Of a DNA stretch of 21,612 nt, positions 7,319 to 16,669 are shown piece by piece; position 1 is the stretch's first letter; the number at the start of each line of letters is the position of its first letter. A program made the translations under genes and the position numbers. Under the pieces are notes generated by a model that was not told where the DNA came from, ran no database searches, and saw only the letters and a program-made list of their open reading frames with translations. The DNA lies in the NCBI GenBank assembly GCA_038199375.1, contig JBBPZA010000011.1, forward strand, positions 1 to 21,612, written 5' to 3'. This DNA comes from JBBPZA01 sp038199375 (lineage in GTDB: Bacteria > Actinomycetota > Thermoleophilia > Solirubrobacterales > Solirubrobacteraceae).

Positions 7319-7723
7319 CTAGTTCGAATCTTTACCCGCTGGATAAATTCGGCCAACGGCGCCGACGAGACGACTCGGCTCCCCCCAAATCGTCAAATGT
7401 TCGTCTGGCTCGCCGAGGTCCTCCAGACAAAAGCCCCGATCGGGAGTCAGTTCGACCTCGGCGATGTAGTTTCCCATTCGAACTTCTTGGCCTCTCGCGG
7501 AGGCTGCCTCGTAGACCGTCTGCCACTGCGCTCTCGCGGCTTCGAGAGACCCGAAAACAGACATTCCGTCGCGAAGTTCAGGAAACGTTTTCTCGCGCCG
7601 AAATGGCCGCTTATCCGAATCCCGGTCCGACCTGAAGTCGGAAATCAGTCCAAGATCCTCGATACTCGCCACCCGGACGAACCGATAGACGGTCCGTGGC
7701 TCAACTACGGGCCTGCGATCCAA
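7319..7723 (-). CDS. passenger gene, 134-residue uncharacterised protein
   Basis: Contains YRFVRVASIEDLG near the N-terminus, then SVFGSLEAARAQW, MGNYIAEVEL and HLTIWGEPSRLV. This order (aromatic-arginine strand, SVF-plus-alanine-rich helix, IAE strand, H-x-T-x-WG near the end) matches my memory of a widespread uncharacterised actinobacterial protein family. Its compact layout is vaguely reminiscent of small ADP-ribosyltransferase-like folds, but no catalytic triad can be assigned and I do not claim that activity. The start is a TTG at 7721-7723, 26 nt downstream of a TATAGA box; an internal GTG at residue 18 is an alternative. It leads a two-gene unit with the gene at 7026-7307, near the right end of the element. 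Confidence 0.68.
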   Translation of the reverse strand: MDRRPVVEPRTVYRFVRVASIEDLGLISDFRSDRDSDKRPFRREKTFPELRDGMSVFGSLEAARAQWQTVYEAASARGQEVRMGNYIAEVELTPDRGFCLEDLGEPDEHLTIWGEPSRLVGAVGRIYPAGKDSN

Positions 7724-7749
7724 GGGTGGGGGCGGTTCGATCCCGCGAA

Positions 7750-7755
7750 TCTATA
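7750..7755 (-). promoter_or_regulatory. putative -10 box (TATAGA) of the minus-strand passenger pair
   Basis: TATAGA on the minus strand, about 26 nt before the TTG start and 25 bp inside the right terminal repeat. No convincing -35. Confidence 0.35.
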
Positions 7756-7780
7756 AGGCGATCGCCCGGATCTTTCGCGG

Positions 7781-7803
7781 GGTGAGTCAAGTATGTCAGT
7801 GCC
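7781..7803 (-). repeat. right terminal inverted repeat of the IS1595-type element
   Basis: Read on the minus strand it is GG, three variable bases, then TGACATACTTGACTCACC, identical over 18 nt to the left terminus. Confidence 0.92.
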
Positions 7804-7811
7804 CTTGTTTG
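7804..7811. repeat. target-site duplication, right copy (CTTGTTTG)
   Basis: Exact copy of 5388-5395, directly adjoining the right terminus. It overlaps by one base a 10-bp palindrome GGTCATGACC (7811-7820). Confidence 0.85.
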
Positions 7812-7868
7812 GTCATGACCCCCGGTGGCCGCGCTCGTTTTAGGCATCTGCCGGCTCCCGGGGTGCCC

Positions 7869-7874
7869 TACGCT
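7869..7874 (+). promoter_or_regulatory. putative -10 box (TACGCT) of the trypsin-like gene
   Basis: TACGCT ends 6 nt before ATG 7881. Slightly closer than at other genes here, but supports that ATG as the original start. Confidence 0.3.
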
Positions 7875-7880
7875 GGCGGG

Positions 7881-8703
7881 ATGCTCTCTCGCTCGCGGCG
7901 CTGCTCGCGGCGGCGGCGCTCCTCGGCGGCTGCTCGCTCCCGGGTCGCGACGAAGGCGGCGGCGGCCCGTCCGACTGGGCTCCGGCCGGTGAGGCGAAGA
8001 TCACGCCCGGCGTCCAGACCCGCACGAACGGGGGCCAGTGCACCGCGAACTTCGTCTTCTACGAGGGCGACACCGTCTACCTCGGGCAGGCCGCCCACTG
8101 CTCCACCCCCGGGGGCCCCGCGTCTGTAGACGGGTGCAAGACATCCTCGCGTCCGCTGGGCACGAAGATCCGCATCGAGGGCGCGGGCAAGCCCGGGACG
8201 CTCGCCTACAACTCGTGGCTGGCCATGCGCAAGGCCGGCGAGACCGACGGCGAGACCTGCAAGTTCAACGACCTGGCCCTCATCGAGCTCGATCCCGAGG
8301 ACGCGAAGAAGGTCAATCCCTCCATCCCGAAGTTCGGCGGCCCGACGGGCATCGGCACCACGGCGAAGGGCCAGCAGGTCTACACCTACGGAAGCTCCGA
8401 GCTCGGCATAAAGCTCCTAGTCCCAAGAGCGGGGTGACGGTCGAGACGAGCCCCGCCGGGTGGAGCCACACCGTCTACACGCTGACGCCCGGCATCCCCG
8501 GCGACTCGGGCAGCGCGATGCTCAACCGCAAGGGCGAGGCGCTCGGCGTCGTCAGCACGCTCGCGTTCCTGGGCAAGCCAGGCAGCAACGGCGTCGGGGA
8601 CATCGGCAAGGAGCTCGCCTACGCACGCGCCCACGGCTTCCCCGATCTCGAGCTGGCCCGCGGCACCGAGAAGTTCCGGGCGAGCTTCCTCGGGCTCGGC
8701 TAG
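7881..8703 (+). pseudogene. trypsin-like (S1) serine protease lipoprotein, frame-disrupted
   Basis: The reconstructed product has a lipoprotein signal (SLAALLAAAALLGGCS, lipobox LGGC) and a chymotrypsin-like fold. The triad is visible: His in QAAHCS (codon 8096), Asp in FNDLALIEL (codon 8270) and Ser in PGDSGSA (codon 8506). It would be exported and lipid-anchored. Two disruptions are seen. The signal peptide frame has no start codon after its upstream stop at 7841-7843, while ATG 7881 lies one frame off, implying a lost base just after it. The second lies near 8417-8420, where KLL in one frame must continue as SPKSGVTVE in another; unshifted, the frame ends at TGA 8435-8437. Either a decaying gene or sequence errors. 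The IS1595-type element is inserted just upstream. Confidence 0.8.
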
Positions 8704-8727
8704 TAGCGCGAGCCGGAGCGCGAACGG

Positions 8728-8747
8728 CGGCGCCCCGATGGGCGCCG
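8728..8747 (+). terminator. hairpin after the trypsin-like gene
   Basis: A perfect 8-bp stem CGGCGCCC / GGGCGCCG with a CGAT loop, 24 nt after the stop. No T-tract, so it is an atypical terminator at best. The rest of 8704-8897 shows no gene. Confidence 0.4.
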
Positions 8748-8897
8748 TGCGGGAGCGCGTGGAGGCCGATCTGCCACTCGACAAGCCGCATTGACGGCGT
8801 TCGACGTCAAAGTCGCGGTCTACCTTGCGCCGGTCCCGCGGCACTCCGAGTTCGCTCGCTGGCTCTGGCGGTCTTCACGGGACGCCTCGGAACACGC

Positions 8898-9329
8898 TCA
8901 GATGCCGAAGGCATCGCCCAGTGGGGCGAGGAAAGCTGTCCACGCGGCGAAGAACACGGCGGCGAGCACCACCCATGTGACTGCTTGGGCGTATCTCCGC
9001 CTGATTGTCTGGATGACGGCTGCGACGAGGACGCCGAAGCCGAGCAGGGCAACCGCAAGCTGGCCCCACCACTGCCAAGCGGTGTCGGTCCTGTCCCACG
9101 GGGCAGGCTCTGGCTCGCAGCTCTCGGGTCCCAAGTGGGTGCACTTGAGGCGAAACAGAAGGACGGCAACGAACACGCCAAGACCGGCTGCGGCCGTGAG
9201 GAGAGCCGCCCATCCGATCGCGAGAGACCGGGCAGTCCCCTTGCCCTCGGTGGCCGCGCGCGCGCATCCCACGAAGACAGCCACGGCTGCGATGCCCATC
9301 AGGCTTAGACCCAGAGCGCCCGGTGTCAT
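8898..9329 (-). CDS. four-helix integral membrane protein, unknown function
   Basis: A 143-residue protein with four predicted membrane helices at about residues 4-24, 33-60, 86-108 and 112-137, joined by short loops. The loop between helices 2 and 3 carries two Cys (LKCTHLGPESCEPEP) that could form a disulfide on the outer face, and a WWGQ segment. I do not recognise a family. The start is an ATG at 9327-9329 without a clear Shine-Dalgarno sequence or -10 box. It faces the disrupted protease gene tail to tail. Its last codons contain GATGCC-GAA-GGCATC, a perfect 6-bp stem reading to the stop codon. Confidence 0.62.
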   Translation of the reverse strand: MTPGALGLSLMGIAAVAVFVGCARAATEGKGTARSLAIGWAALLTAAAGLGVFVAVLLFRLKCTHLGPESCEPEPAPWDRTDTAWQWWGQLAVALLGFGVLVAAVIQTIRRRYAQAVTWVVLAAVFFAAWTAFLAPLGDAFGI

Positions 9330-9628
9330 CTCTCAGTACGAGGTTTCCGCTGGTTGGGTCAGGCAATTCTCCGCTGGCCGCCGAGGCGTCGTAGTTCGAG
9401 CAGTTCGCCGTTTGCGGCCACGAGCGCGGACAGAGAGCGGATCGAGCGTACCGCGAGTTCGAGCGTTCGGCAGCACCACGTAACTCACCTAGGCTAGCGC
9501 TCCGCGGCGCACCGATCAGCCGCCGTTCCGGCCACGAGGGGTGGCGCTAGCTCCGCTTGGTCGACGAAAAGTGAAAACGAACGAGTCATCTCTTCGGGCC
9601 GTGACCCCGTGCGGCGAGAATCGTTTCG

Positions 9629-9697
9629 CTGAAGGATTTGGTGTCCCATCGGGTACCGAATCCTTCAGTCGTCGCGTTTCCGCGCTTCGCGCTCGAG
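9629..9697 (-). repeat. dispersed hairpin repeat, copy 2 (inverted relative to copy 1)
   Basis: A 14-bp stem (9629-9642 with 9655-9668, one G-T pair) with a 12-nt loop, followed by CGTCGCGTTTCC and CTCGAG. Read on the minus strand it aligns with copy 1 at 2619-2680; the only length difference is 7 extra bases between CTCGAG and the 12-nt flank. No T-tract. It lies about 80 bp upstream of the leuB start. Confidence 0.8.
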
Positions 9698-9764
9698 AAC
9701 CGCCCAAATCTCGGGACCCGAGCTCGGGCCGGTCCCACCGCTCGGCGGTATGAGGCTCGCTCGC

Positions 9765-9770
9765 TAGCGT
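9765..9770 (+). promoter_or_regulatory. putative -10 box (TAGCGT) of the leuB operon
   Basis: TAGCGT ends 8 nt before the leuB ATG, with no Shine-Dalgarno sequence. No clear -35 is seen. Confidence 0.4.
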
Positions 9771-9778
9771 TCGGTGCC

Positions 9779-10810
9779 ATGGCGCAGCGTGTCGTCACCC
9801 TTCCCGGCGACGGGATCGGCCCCGAGATCATGGCCCCGACGCTCGAGATCCTCGGGCGCCTCGGGGGCTTCGCCTTCGACGAGCACTCCTTCGGCGGCGC
9901 GTCGATCGACGCGTACGGCGTCGCGCTGACCGCCGAGACCCTCGCGGCGTGCGCGGGCGCGGACGCCGTCCTTCTCGCGGCGGTCGGCGGGCCCAAGTGG
10001 GACTCGACCGATCCCGGCGCGCCGCGGCCCGAGCAGGGACTCCTCGGATTGCGCAAGGGGCTCGGCCTCTACGCCAACCTCCGGCCGGTCCGCCCGCTGC
10101 CGGCGCTCTACGACGCCAGCCCGCTGCGGCGCGAGCGGATCGAGGGCACCAACCTGCTGGTCGTGCGCGAGCTCACCGGCGGCATCTACTTCGGCGCGAA
10201 GGGCCGCGTCGACGGTCGTGCCTTCGACGAGTGCGCCTACACCGTCGCCGAGATCGAGCGGATCGCCCGCACCGCGTTCGAGGCGGCCCACTCGCGCGTC
10301 TCGAGCGTCGACAAGGCCAACGTGCTGGAGACCTCACGGCTCTGGCGCGAGGTCGTCCACCGCGTCCACGACCAGGAGTTTCCCCACGTCGAGCTTGAGC
10401 ACGTACTGGTCGACAACGCCGCCATGCAGCTCATCGCCGCCCCGCGCCACTTCGACGTGATCCTCACCGAGAACATGTTCGGCGACATCCTCTCAGACGA
10501 GGCCGCCATGCTCACCGGCTCGATCGGACTGCTGCCCAGCGCCTCGCTCGGGGGGGACGGGCCCGGGCTCTTCGAGCCCGTCCACGGGTCGGCGCCCGAC
10601 ATCGCCGGGCGAGGGATCGCCAACCCGCTGGCGATGTTCCTCTCGGCCGCCATGATGCTCCGCCACGGACTCGATCGACCCCAGGAGGCGGCCGCTCTAG
10701 AATCGGCGGTCGACCGCGCGCTGGAAGGCGGTCTTCGCACCCCGGACCTGGGCGGCGAGGCCACGACGGCCGAGGCGACCCGGGCGGTCCTGTCCCAGCT
10801 GGAGGAGTGA
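9779..10810 (+). CDS. leuB: 3-isopropylmalate dehydrogenase
   Basis: NAD-dependent oxidative decarboxylation of 3-isopropylmalate to 2-oxoisocaproate; homologues also act on the methylmalate formed in the citramalate route. Seen: N-terminal LPGDGIGPEI, substrate-binding region with GLGLYANLRPVRPLP and RELTGGIYFG, the catalytic TENMFGDILSDEAA segment, then TGSIGLLPSASL and the NAD site HGSAPDIAGRGIANPLA. At 343 residues it is marginally short for the family (350-370). The frame is open upstream into the hairpin repeat, but the ATG at 9779 fits the family N-terminus and follows a -10-like TAGCGT by 8 nt. It is the first gene of a tight unit with ilvE (4-nt gap), cimA and a DegT-family gene. Confidence 0.97.
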   Translation: MAQRVVTLPGDGIGPEIMAPTLEILGRLGGFAFDEHSFGGASIDAYGVALTAETLAACAGADAVLLAAVGGPKWDSTDPGAPRPEQGLLGLRKGLGLYANLRPVRPLPALYDASPLRRERIEGTNLLVVRELTGGIYFGAKGRVDGRAFDECAYTVAEIERIARTAFEAAHSRVSSVDKANVLETSRLWREVVHRVHDQEFPHVELEHVLVDNAAMQLIAAPRHFDVILTENMFGDILSDEAAMLTGSIGLLPSASLGGDGPGLFEPVHGSAPDIAGRGIANPLAMFLSAAMMLRHGLDRPQEAAALESAVDRALEGGLRTPDLGGEATTAEATRAVLSQLEE

Positions 10811-10814
10811 AGCG

Positions 10815-11746
10815 GTGGAGCCTGTCGAGCACATCTGGATGAACGGGGAGCTCGTCGCCTGGGAGGACGCCAAGGTGCACGTGCTCACCCACGGCCTGCA
10901 CTACGGCACCGGGGTCTTCGAGGGCATCCGCTGCTATGAGACCGCCGAGGGGCCGGCGATCTTCCGCCTCCGCGAGCACCTGGAGCGTCTGTACAAGTCG
11001 GCCGAGCTCTTCTACATGCCGGTGCCCTTCGAGCTCGAGGAGCTGCGCGCCGCGACCCACGAGCTGGTCGGCCGCAACGATCTTCGCTCCTGCTACATCC
11101 GCCCCCTGGTCTTCCGCGGCTACGGCCAGATGGGCCTCAACCCGCTCGAGGCGCCCGTCGACGTGTGCATCGCGGCGTGGCCGTGGGGCGCCTACCTCGG
11201 CGAAGAGGGAAAGCGCCACGGGATACGGGCGAAAGTCTCCTCCTGGCGGCGCATCAGCCCCGACTCGCTGATCCCGCACGCCAAGGCCTCAGGGCAGTAC
11301 CTCAACAGCGTGCTCGCGAAGATCGAGAGCCTGAAGGCCGGCTACGAGGAGGCGATCCTCCTCGACGATCACGGCCACGTCTGCGAGGGATCGGGGGAGA
11401 ACCTCTACGCCGTCAGCGACGGCGTGATCACGACCCCGCCCCAGACGGCGAGCATCCTCGACGGCATCACCCGCAGGTCCGTGCTCCAGATCGCCTCCGA
11501 TCTCGGGAACGGCGTCGTCGAGCGCGACCTCGCCCGCGCCGAGCTCTATCTCGCCGACGAGGTCTTCTGCTCCGGGACGGCCGCGGAGATCGTGCCGATC
11601 CGCGAGATCGACGACCACGCGATCGGGACGGGCGAGCCCGGTCCGGTGACCCGTGGGATCCAGGCGACGTTCGAGGAGGCGATCTGCGGTCGGTCGAAGC
11701 GCTATCGCGAGTGGCTCGACGTCGTGCAGGTCCCGTCGAGGACCGG

Positions 11747-11750
<4 letters not shown>
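10815..11750 (+). CDS. ilvE: branched-chain amino acid aminotransferase
   Basis: PLP-dependent class IV aminotransferase performing the last step to leucine, isoleucine and valine. The 311-residue length is typical. Signatures: HGLHYGTGVFEGIR near residues 26-39, the Schiff-base Lys157 in IPHAKASGQYLNS, EAILLDDHGHVCEGSGENLY, and the phosphate-binding DGITRRSV. The start is GTG at 10815, with GGAGGAG 7 nt upstream inside the leuB 3' end, so it is translated from an internal site of the operon mRNA. Its stop overlaps the cimA start (ATGA), giving coupled translation. A D-amino acid or aminodeoxychorismate enzyme of the same fold is less likely, given the IlvE-type motifs and context. Confidence 0.95.
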
Positions 11751-13347
<1,597 letters not shown>

Positions 13348-13351
<4 letters not shown>

Positions 13352-14499
13352 ACGAGCGGCCAGGCCGCGCCGCTCCGCCCGAGCACATCCCCCTCGCTCA
13401 GCCGGTGATCGGCCCGCGCGAGGAGGAGCTCGTCCTCGAGGTCCTTCGCTCGGGGCGGCTCTCGCTCGGCCCGCGGCTTGCCGAGTTCGAGGACGCGTTC
13501 GCGGCACGGCTGCGCGTGCCCTACGCGAGCGCGGTCTCGAGCGGCACGGCCGGCCTGCACCTCGCGCTGCGCGCGGTGGGGGTGGGGGAGGGCGACGAGG
13601 TCGTGACAAGCCCGTTCTCGTTCGTCGCCTCGGCCAACGCAATCCTCTACGAACGCGCCCGGCCGGTGTTCGTCGACATCGACCCGCGAACCCTCAACCT
13701 CGACCCGGCGGCCGCGGCGGCGGCGGTCACCGAGCGCACCGCCGCGATCCTGCCCGTCCACATCTTCGGCTACCCCGCCGACGTGCCGGCGCTCGAGGGA
13801 CTCGAGCTGCCGATCGTCGAGGACGCCTGCGAGGCGCTGGGCGCCATGCACGCCGATGGCAAGCCCGTCGGCGGGCGCGGCCACCCGTCAGTGTTCGGCT
13901 TCTACGCCAACAAGCAGCTCACGACGGGCGAGGGGGGGATGGTGACCACCGCCGATCCGTCGGTCAAGGAGACCGTCGACTCCGAGCGAAACCAGGGCCG
14001 CGCGCCCGACATGGGCTGGCTCGACCACGATCGCCTCGGCTTCAACTACCGCCTCTCCGACCTGGCCTGTGCGCTGGGCATCGCGCAGCTCGAGCGCCTC
14101 GACGACCTGCTCGCCGGCCGCGCGCGCGTCGCCGGGCTCTACCGCGAGGCGCTCGAGGGGATCGAAGGACTGGCGCTGCCCTGCCCGGACGAGGGCGGCG
14201 AGGTGCGGGGATGGTTCGTCTTCGTCGTCGGGCTCCCGCACGGCGTGGCCCGCGACACGACGGTCCTCGCGCTGCGCGAGCGCAGGATCGACTCAAAGCC
14301 CTACCTGCCGGCGATCCATCTCATGTCCTTCTACCGTGAGCGCTTCGGCCACCGGCCCGGCGAATTTCCCGTGTGCGAGGACATCGCCGCTCGCTCGCTC
14401 GCGCTGCCCTTCTTTCCGGCGATGACCGAGGGCCAGGTCGACCGAGTCTCGGCGGCCGTGCGTGAGGTCGTATCCGTTGGAGCGACCGCGCGGGCGTAG
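13348..14499 (+). CDS. DegT/DnrJ/EryC1/StrS-family PLP aminotransferase
   Basis: A 383-residue fold-type I aminotransferase of the sugar aminotransferase family. Seen: IPLAQPVIGPREEELVLEVL with GRLSLGP at the N-terminus, SSGTAGLHLAL (PLP phosphate site), VVTSPFSFVASANAI, the cofactor-contacting Asp in VEDACEALGA, the Schiff-base Lys189 in FYANKQLTTGEGG, and GFNYRLSDLACALG. The family usually aminates keto-sugar nucleotides for surface polysaccharides or antibiotics, so its place at the end of a branched-chain operon is unexpected. Start GTG 13348 overlaps the cimA TGA (GTGA), so it is translationally coupled. The substrate cannot be told from sequence; either it is a hitch-hiking cell-envelope gene or a related keto-acid enzyme. 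Confidence 0.9.
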
Positions 14500-14570
14500 G
14501 TGGGGCGATTGCGCGGGCTCGACCCTCAGAGTCCGCCGCGCCGCGCCCCAAGCGCCGTGCTCGACGGACA

Positions 14571-14576
14571 TAGACT
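14571..14576 (+). promoter_or_regulatory. putative -10 box (TAGACT) of argH
   Basis: TAGACT ends 8 nt before the argH GTG. There is an 85-nt gap after the preceding gene, so argH may have its own leaderless promoter. Confidence 0.45.
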
Positions 14577-14584
14577 GCTCGCGC

Positions 14585-15949
14585 GTGTCGCGCTTCTCCG
14601 AGCCTCAGCACCCCGTCTTCCAGGCGCTCAACGCGTCCGTGAGCTTCGACTGGCGCCTCGCCCCCTATGACCTGGCGCAGTCCCGGGCGCATGCGGCGAT
14701 GCTCGCCGCGTGCGGCGTGATCACCGAGGCCGAGCGCGACGAGCTCCACCGCGGCCTCGAAGAGGTGGGCACCGAGCTCGACGAGGGCCGCTTCGCCTTC
14801 CTGCCCGACGACGAGGACGTCCACATGGCCGTCGAGCGGCGGGTGACCGAGCTCGTCGGTGCGGTGGGCGGAAAGCTTCACACCGCCCGCTCGCGCAACG
14901 ACCAGGTCGCGACCGACATGGCGCTCTTCGTCCGCGCGCACGGCGCGAGGACCCACGATGCCCTGTGGGAAGTGATGCGCGCTCTCGTCGAGCTGGCCGA
15001 GCGCCACCTCGACTGGCCCATGCCCGGCTACACCCACCTCCAGCGCGCCCAGCCCGTCTACCTCTCCCACCACCTGCTCGCCTACTTCTGGATGCTCGAG
15101 CGCGACGCCGTGCGCTTCGCGCGGGTGGTCGAGGCCGCCGACCGGCTGCCTCTGGGCGCCGGCGCCCTCGCGGGCGTGAACTTCGCGACCGATCGCCATA
15201 TGGTCGCTCGCGAGCTGGGCTTCGGTGCGGTCGCCGAGAACTCCATCGACGCGGTCTCCAACCGCGACTTCGTCCTGGACTACCTCTCGGCGGCCGCGAC
15301 CTGCGCGACCCACCTCTCCCGGCTGGGGGCCGAGATCGTCCTGTTCTCGAGCGAGGAGTTCGGCTTCTGCCGGGTCGCCGACGCCTGGGCGTCGGGGTCC
15401 TCGATCATGCCCCAGAAGAGCAACCCCGACGCCGCCGAGCTGCTGCGCGCCAAGGCGCCCCGGGTCGCCGGCCACCTCGTCGCCCTCCACGGCGTGCTCC
15501 ACGGCCTGCCGCTCACCTACAACAAGGATCTCCAGGAGGACAAGGAGCACCTCTTCGACGCGGTGGACACGCTCGACCTCTGCCTCGCCGCCGCACAGGG
15601 GATGCTCGAGACGATCAGCTTCGATGAGGAGCGCCTGGCCGCCGCCGCATCCGACGAGTTCCTTGCCGCGACGGACGTCGCCGACCTGCTGGTGCGCCGC
15701 GGCATCCCGTTCCGCGAGGCCCACGGCGTGGTCGCCGGGCTGGTGCGCCGGGCGCTCGACCGCGGCGTGACCCTCTCCGAGCTCGGGCGCGACGAGCTGG
15801 CAGCCGAGAGCCCCGCCCTCGACGAGGAGTTCTACGAGGTCCTCTCAGGCGGGCGCTGGCTGGAATCCAAGGTCTCTGAGGGAGGCACCGCGCTGGACCG
15901 GGTCCGCGAGCAGCTCGACCGCGCGCGCAAGGCGCTGGGCGAGGAGTGA
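14585..15949 (+). CDS. argH: argininosuccinate lyase
   Basis: Cleaves argininosuccinate to arginine and fumarate, the last step of arginine synthesis. A 454-residue protein of the fumarase/aspartase superfamily: LHTARSRNDQVATDM (substrate binding), PGYTHLQRAQPV, and the superfamily signature GSSIMPQKSNPD at residues 271-282, with the mobile-loop serines S272/S273. The start GTG 14585 places SFDWRLAPYDL at the usual N-terminal position and follows TAGACT by 8 nt with no Shine-Dalgarno sequence; the frame is open upstream, but that part lacks family similarity. No argG or other arg gene is in the window. The stop overlaps the next start (GTGA). Confidence 0.96.
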   Translation: MSRFSEPQHPVFQALNASVSFDWRLAPYDLAQSRAHAAMLAACGVITEAERDELHRGLEEVGTELDEGRFAFLPDDEDVHMAVERRVTELVGAVGGKLHTARSRNDQVATDMALFVRAHGARTHDALWEVMRALVELAERHLDWPMPGYTHLQRAQPVYLSHHLLAYFWMLERDAVRFARVVEAADRLPLGAGALAGVNFATDRHMVARELGFGAVAENSIDAVSNRDFVLDYLSAAATCATHLSRLGAEIVLFSSEEFGFCRVADAWASGSSIMPQKSNPDAAELLRAKAPRVAGHLVALHGVLHGLPLTYNKDLQEDKEHLFDAVDTLDLCLAAAQGMLETISFDEERLAAAASDEFLAATDVADLLVRRGIPFREAHGVVAGLVRRALDRGVTLSELGRDELAAESPALDEEFYEVLSGGRWLESKVSEGGTALDRVREQLDRARKALGEE

Positions 15950-16623
15950 GCCGGCGAACCAGTCCGGCGCCGCTCGACCCGAGCTCCTCGGCGACGAGCC
16001 CATCCGAGCCTGGGCCGGCGGCGACGAGCTCGGCCGGCCGGCGCTTCCTCGCCTCCCCCGTCGTCGACCTCGCCCGCGAGCTCGTCGGCTGGACGGTCGC
16101 CCACGGCGGAGCGAGCGGGCGCATCGTCGAGACCGAGGCCTACCACGACTCCGAGCCGGCCTGTCACGCCCACGCGGGGCGGACTCGCCGGACAGAGGTC
16201 CTCTTCGGCCCACCGGGCCGCGCCTACGTCTACCGCTCCTACGGCATTCACGCGCTGCTCAACGTGGTCGTCGAGCCCGAGGGCGTCGGCGCGGCGGTCC
16301 TCATCCGGGCGCTCGATCCGCTCGACGGCATCGAGCTCATGCGCCGGCGCCGGCGTCTCGAGCGCCCGGAGGATCTCTGCTCGGGCCCCGGGAAGCTGAC
16401 CCAGGCGCTGGCGATCGATCTCGAACGAAACGGAAGCGATCTAATCGCCGGTCCGATCCGGCTCGTGCCGCCCGACCGGCGCGCGCAGCGCAGGCCCCTC
16501 GCCGTGGGGCCCCGCGTCGGGATCACCAAGGCGGCCGAGCTGCCGTGGCGCTTCTGCGAGGCCAACAGCCGGTTCGTCTCGCGGCCCCGGCCGCCGGGGG
16601 ATCGCGCGCGGCGTGCGGCCTGA
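15946..16623 (+). CDS. 3-methyladenine (alkyl-purine) DNA glycosylase, AAG/MPG family
   Basis: Removes alkylated or deaminated purines from DNA by base excision. The 225-residue protein matches the AAG family: LARELVGWTV, then RIVETEAYHDSEPACHA with the catalytic Glu in the ETEAY motif, GPPGRAYVYRSYGIHALLNV containing the tyrosine wedge region, AAVLIRALDP, and SGPGKLTQALAI. The first about 30 residues are Ser/Pro/Ala-rich and probably disordered. The GTG start overlaps the argH TGA by the GTGA tetranucleotide, with GAGGAG directly upstream in the argH end, so translation is probably by re-initiation. It is convergent with the penicillin-binding protein gene 46 nt away. Confidence 0.92.
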   Translation: MSRRTSPAPLDPSSSATSPSEPGPAATSSAGRRFLASPVVDLARELVGWTVAHGGASGRIVETEAYHDSEPACHAHAGRTRRTEVLFGPPGRAYVYRSYGIHALLNVVVEPEGVGAAVLIRALDPLDGIELMRRRRRLERPEDLCSGPGKLTQALAIDLERNGSDLIAGPIRLVPPDRRAQRRPLAVGPRVGITKAAELPWRFCEANSRFVSRPRPPGDRARRAA

Positions 16624-16669
16624 GCGCTCGCGCATGAGTACCTGACCGAGCGGGAGATCAGCCGTTGAG

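Larger units (their letters stand above)
5396..7803 (+). mobile_element. IS1595-type insertion element with passenger genes
   Basis: A 2,408-bp element bounded by 23-bp inverted termini (20 of 23 match, 18 consecutive) and flanked by an 8-bp direct repeat. It contains an ISXO2/IS1595-type transposase, broken by a frameshift, and four further predicted genes: 6372-6551 (-), 6596-7063 (+), 7026-7307 (-) and 7319-7723 (-). Simple IS1595 elements are about 0.7-1.1 kb; the rest here is passenger DNA. The passenger genes have visibly lower third-position GC than the flanking chromosome, fitting transfer. Joining the flanks gives an intergenic target between leuD and the trypsin-like gene. Intact termini and duplication argue for recent insertion. 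Confidence 0.9.
9330..9778. other. intergenic region upstream of leuB
   Basis: A 449-bp stretch without a convincing gene; frames crossing it lack start signals and coding character. It holds the second hairpin repeat (9629-9697) and, at its end, the putative leuB promoter. Confidence 0.6.

Noticed and set aside
7397..7756. A 119-codon plus-strand frame inside the insertion element
   Set aside because: The minus-strand frame in the same place has a family-like motif order and an upstream -10 box; the plus frame shows neither.
8791..9483. A 230-codon plus-strand frame over the membrane protein gene
   Set aside because: It has no recognisable domain, is Arg/Ala/Ser/Thr-rich as shadow frames are here, and overlaps a minus-strand frame with four clean membrane helices.
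9638..9778. Longer leuB start inside the hairpin repeat
   Set aside because: The added 47 residues come from the repeat and its flank and have no family similarity; LeuB normally starts a few residues before LPGDGIGPEI.
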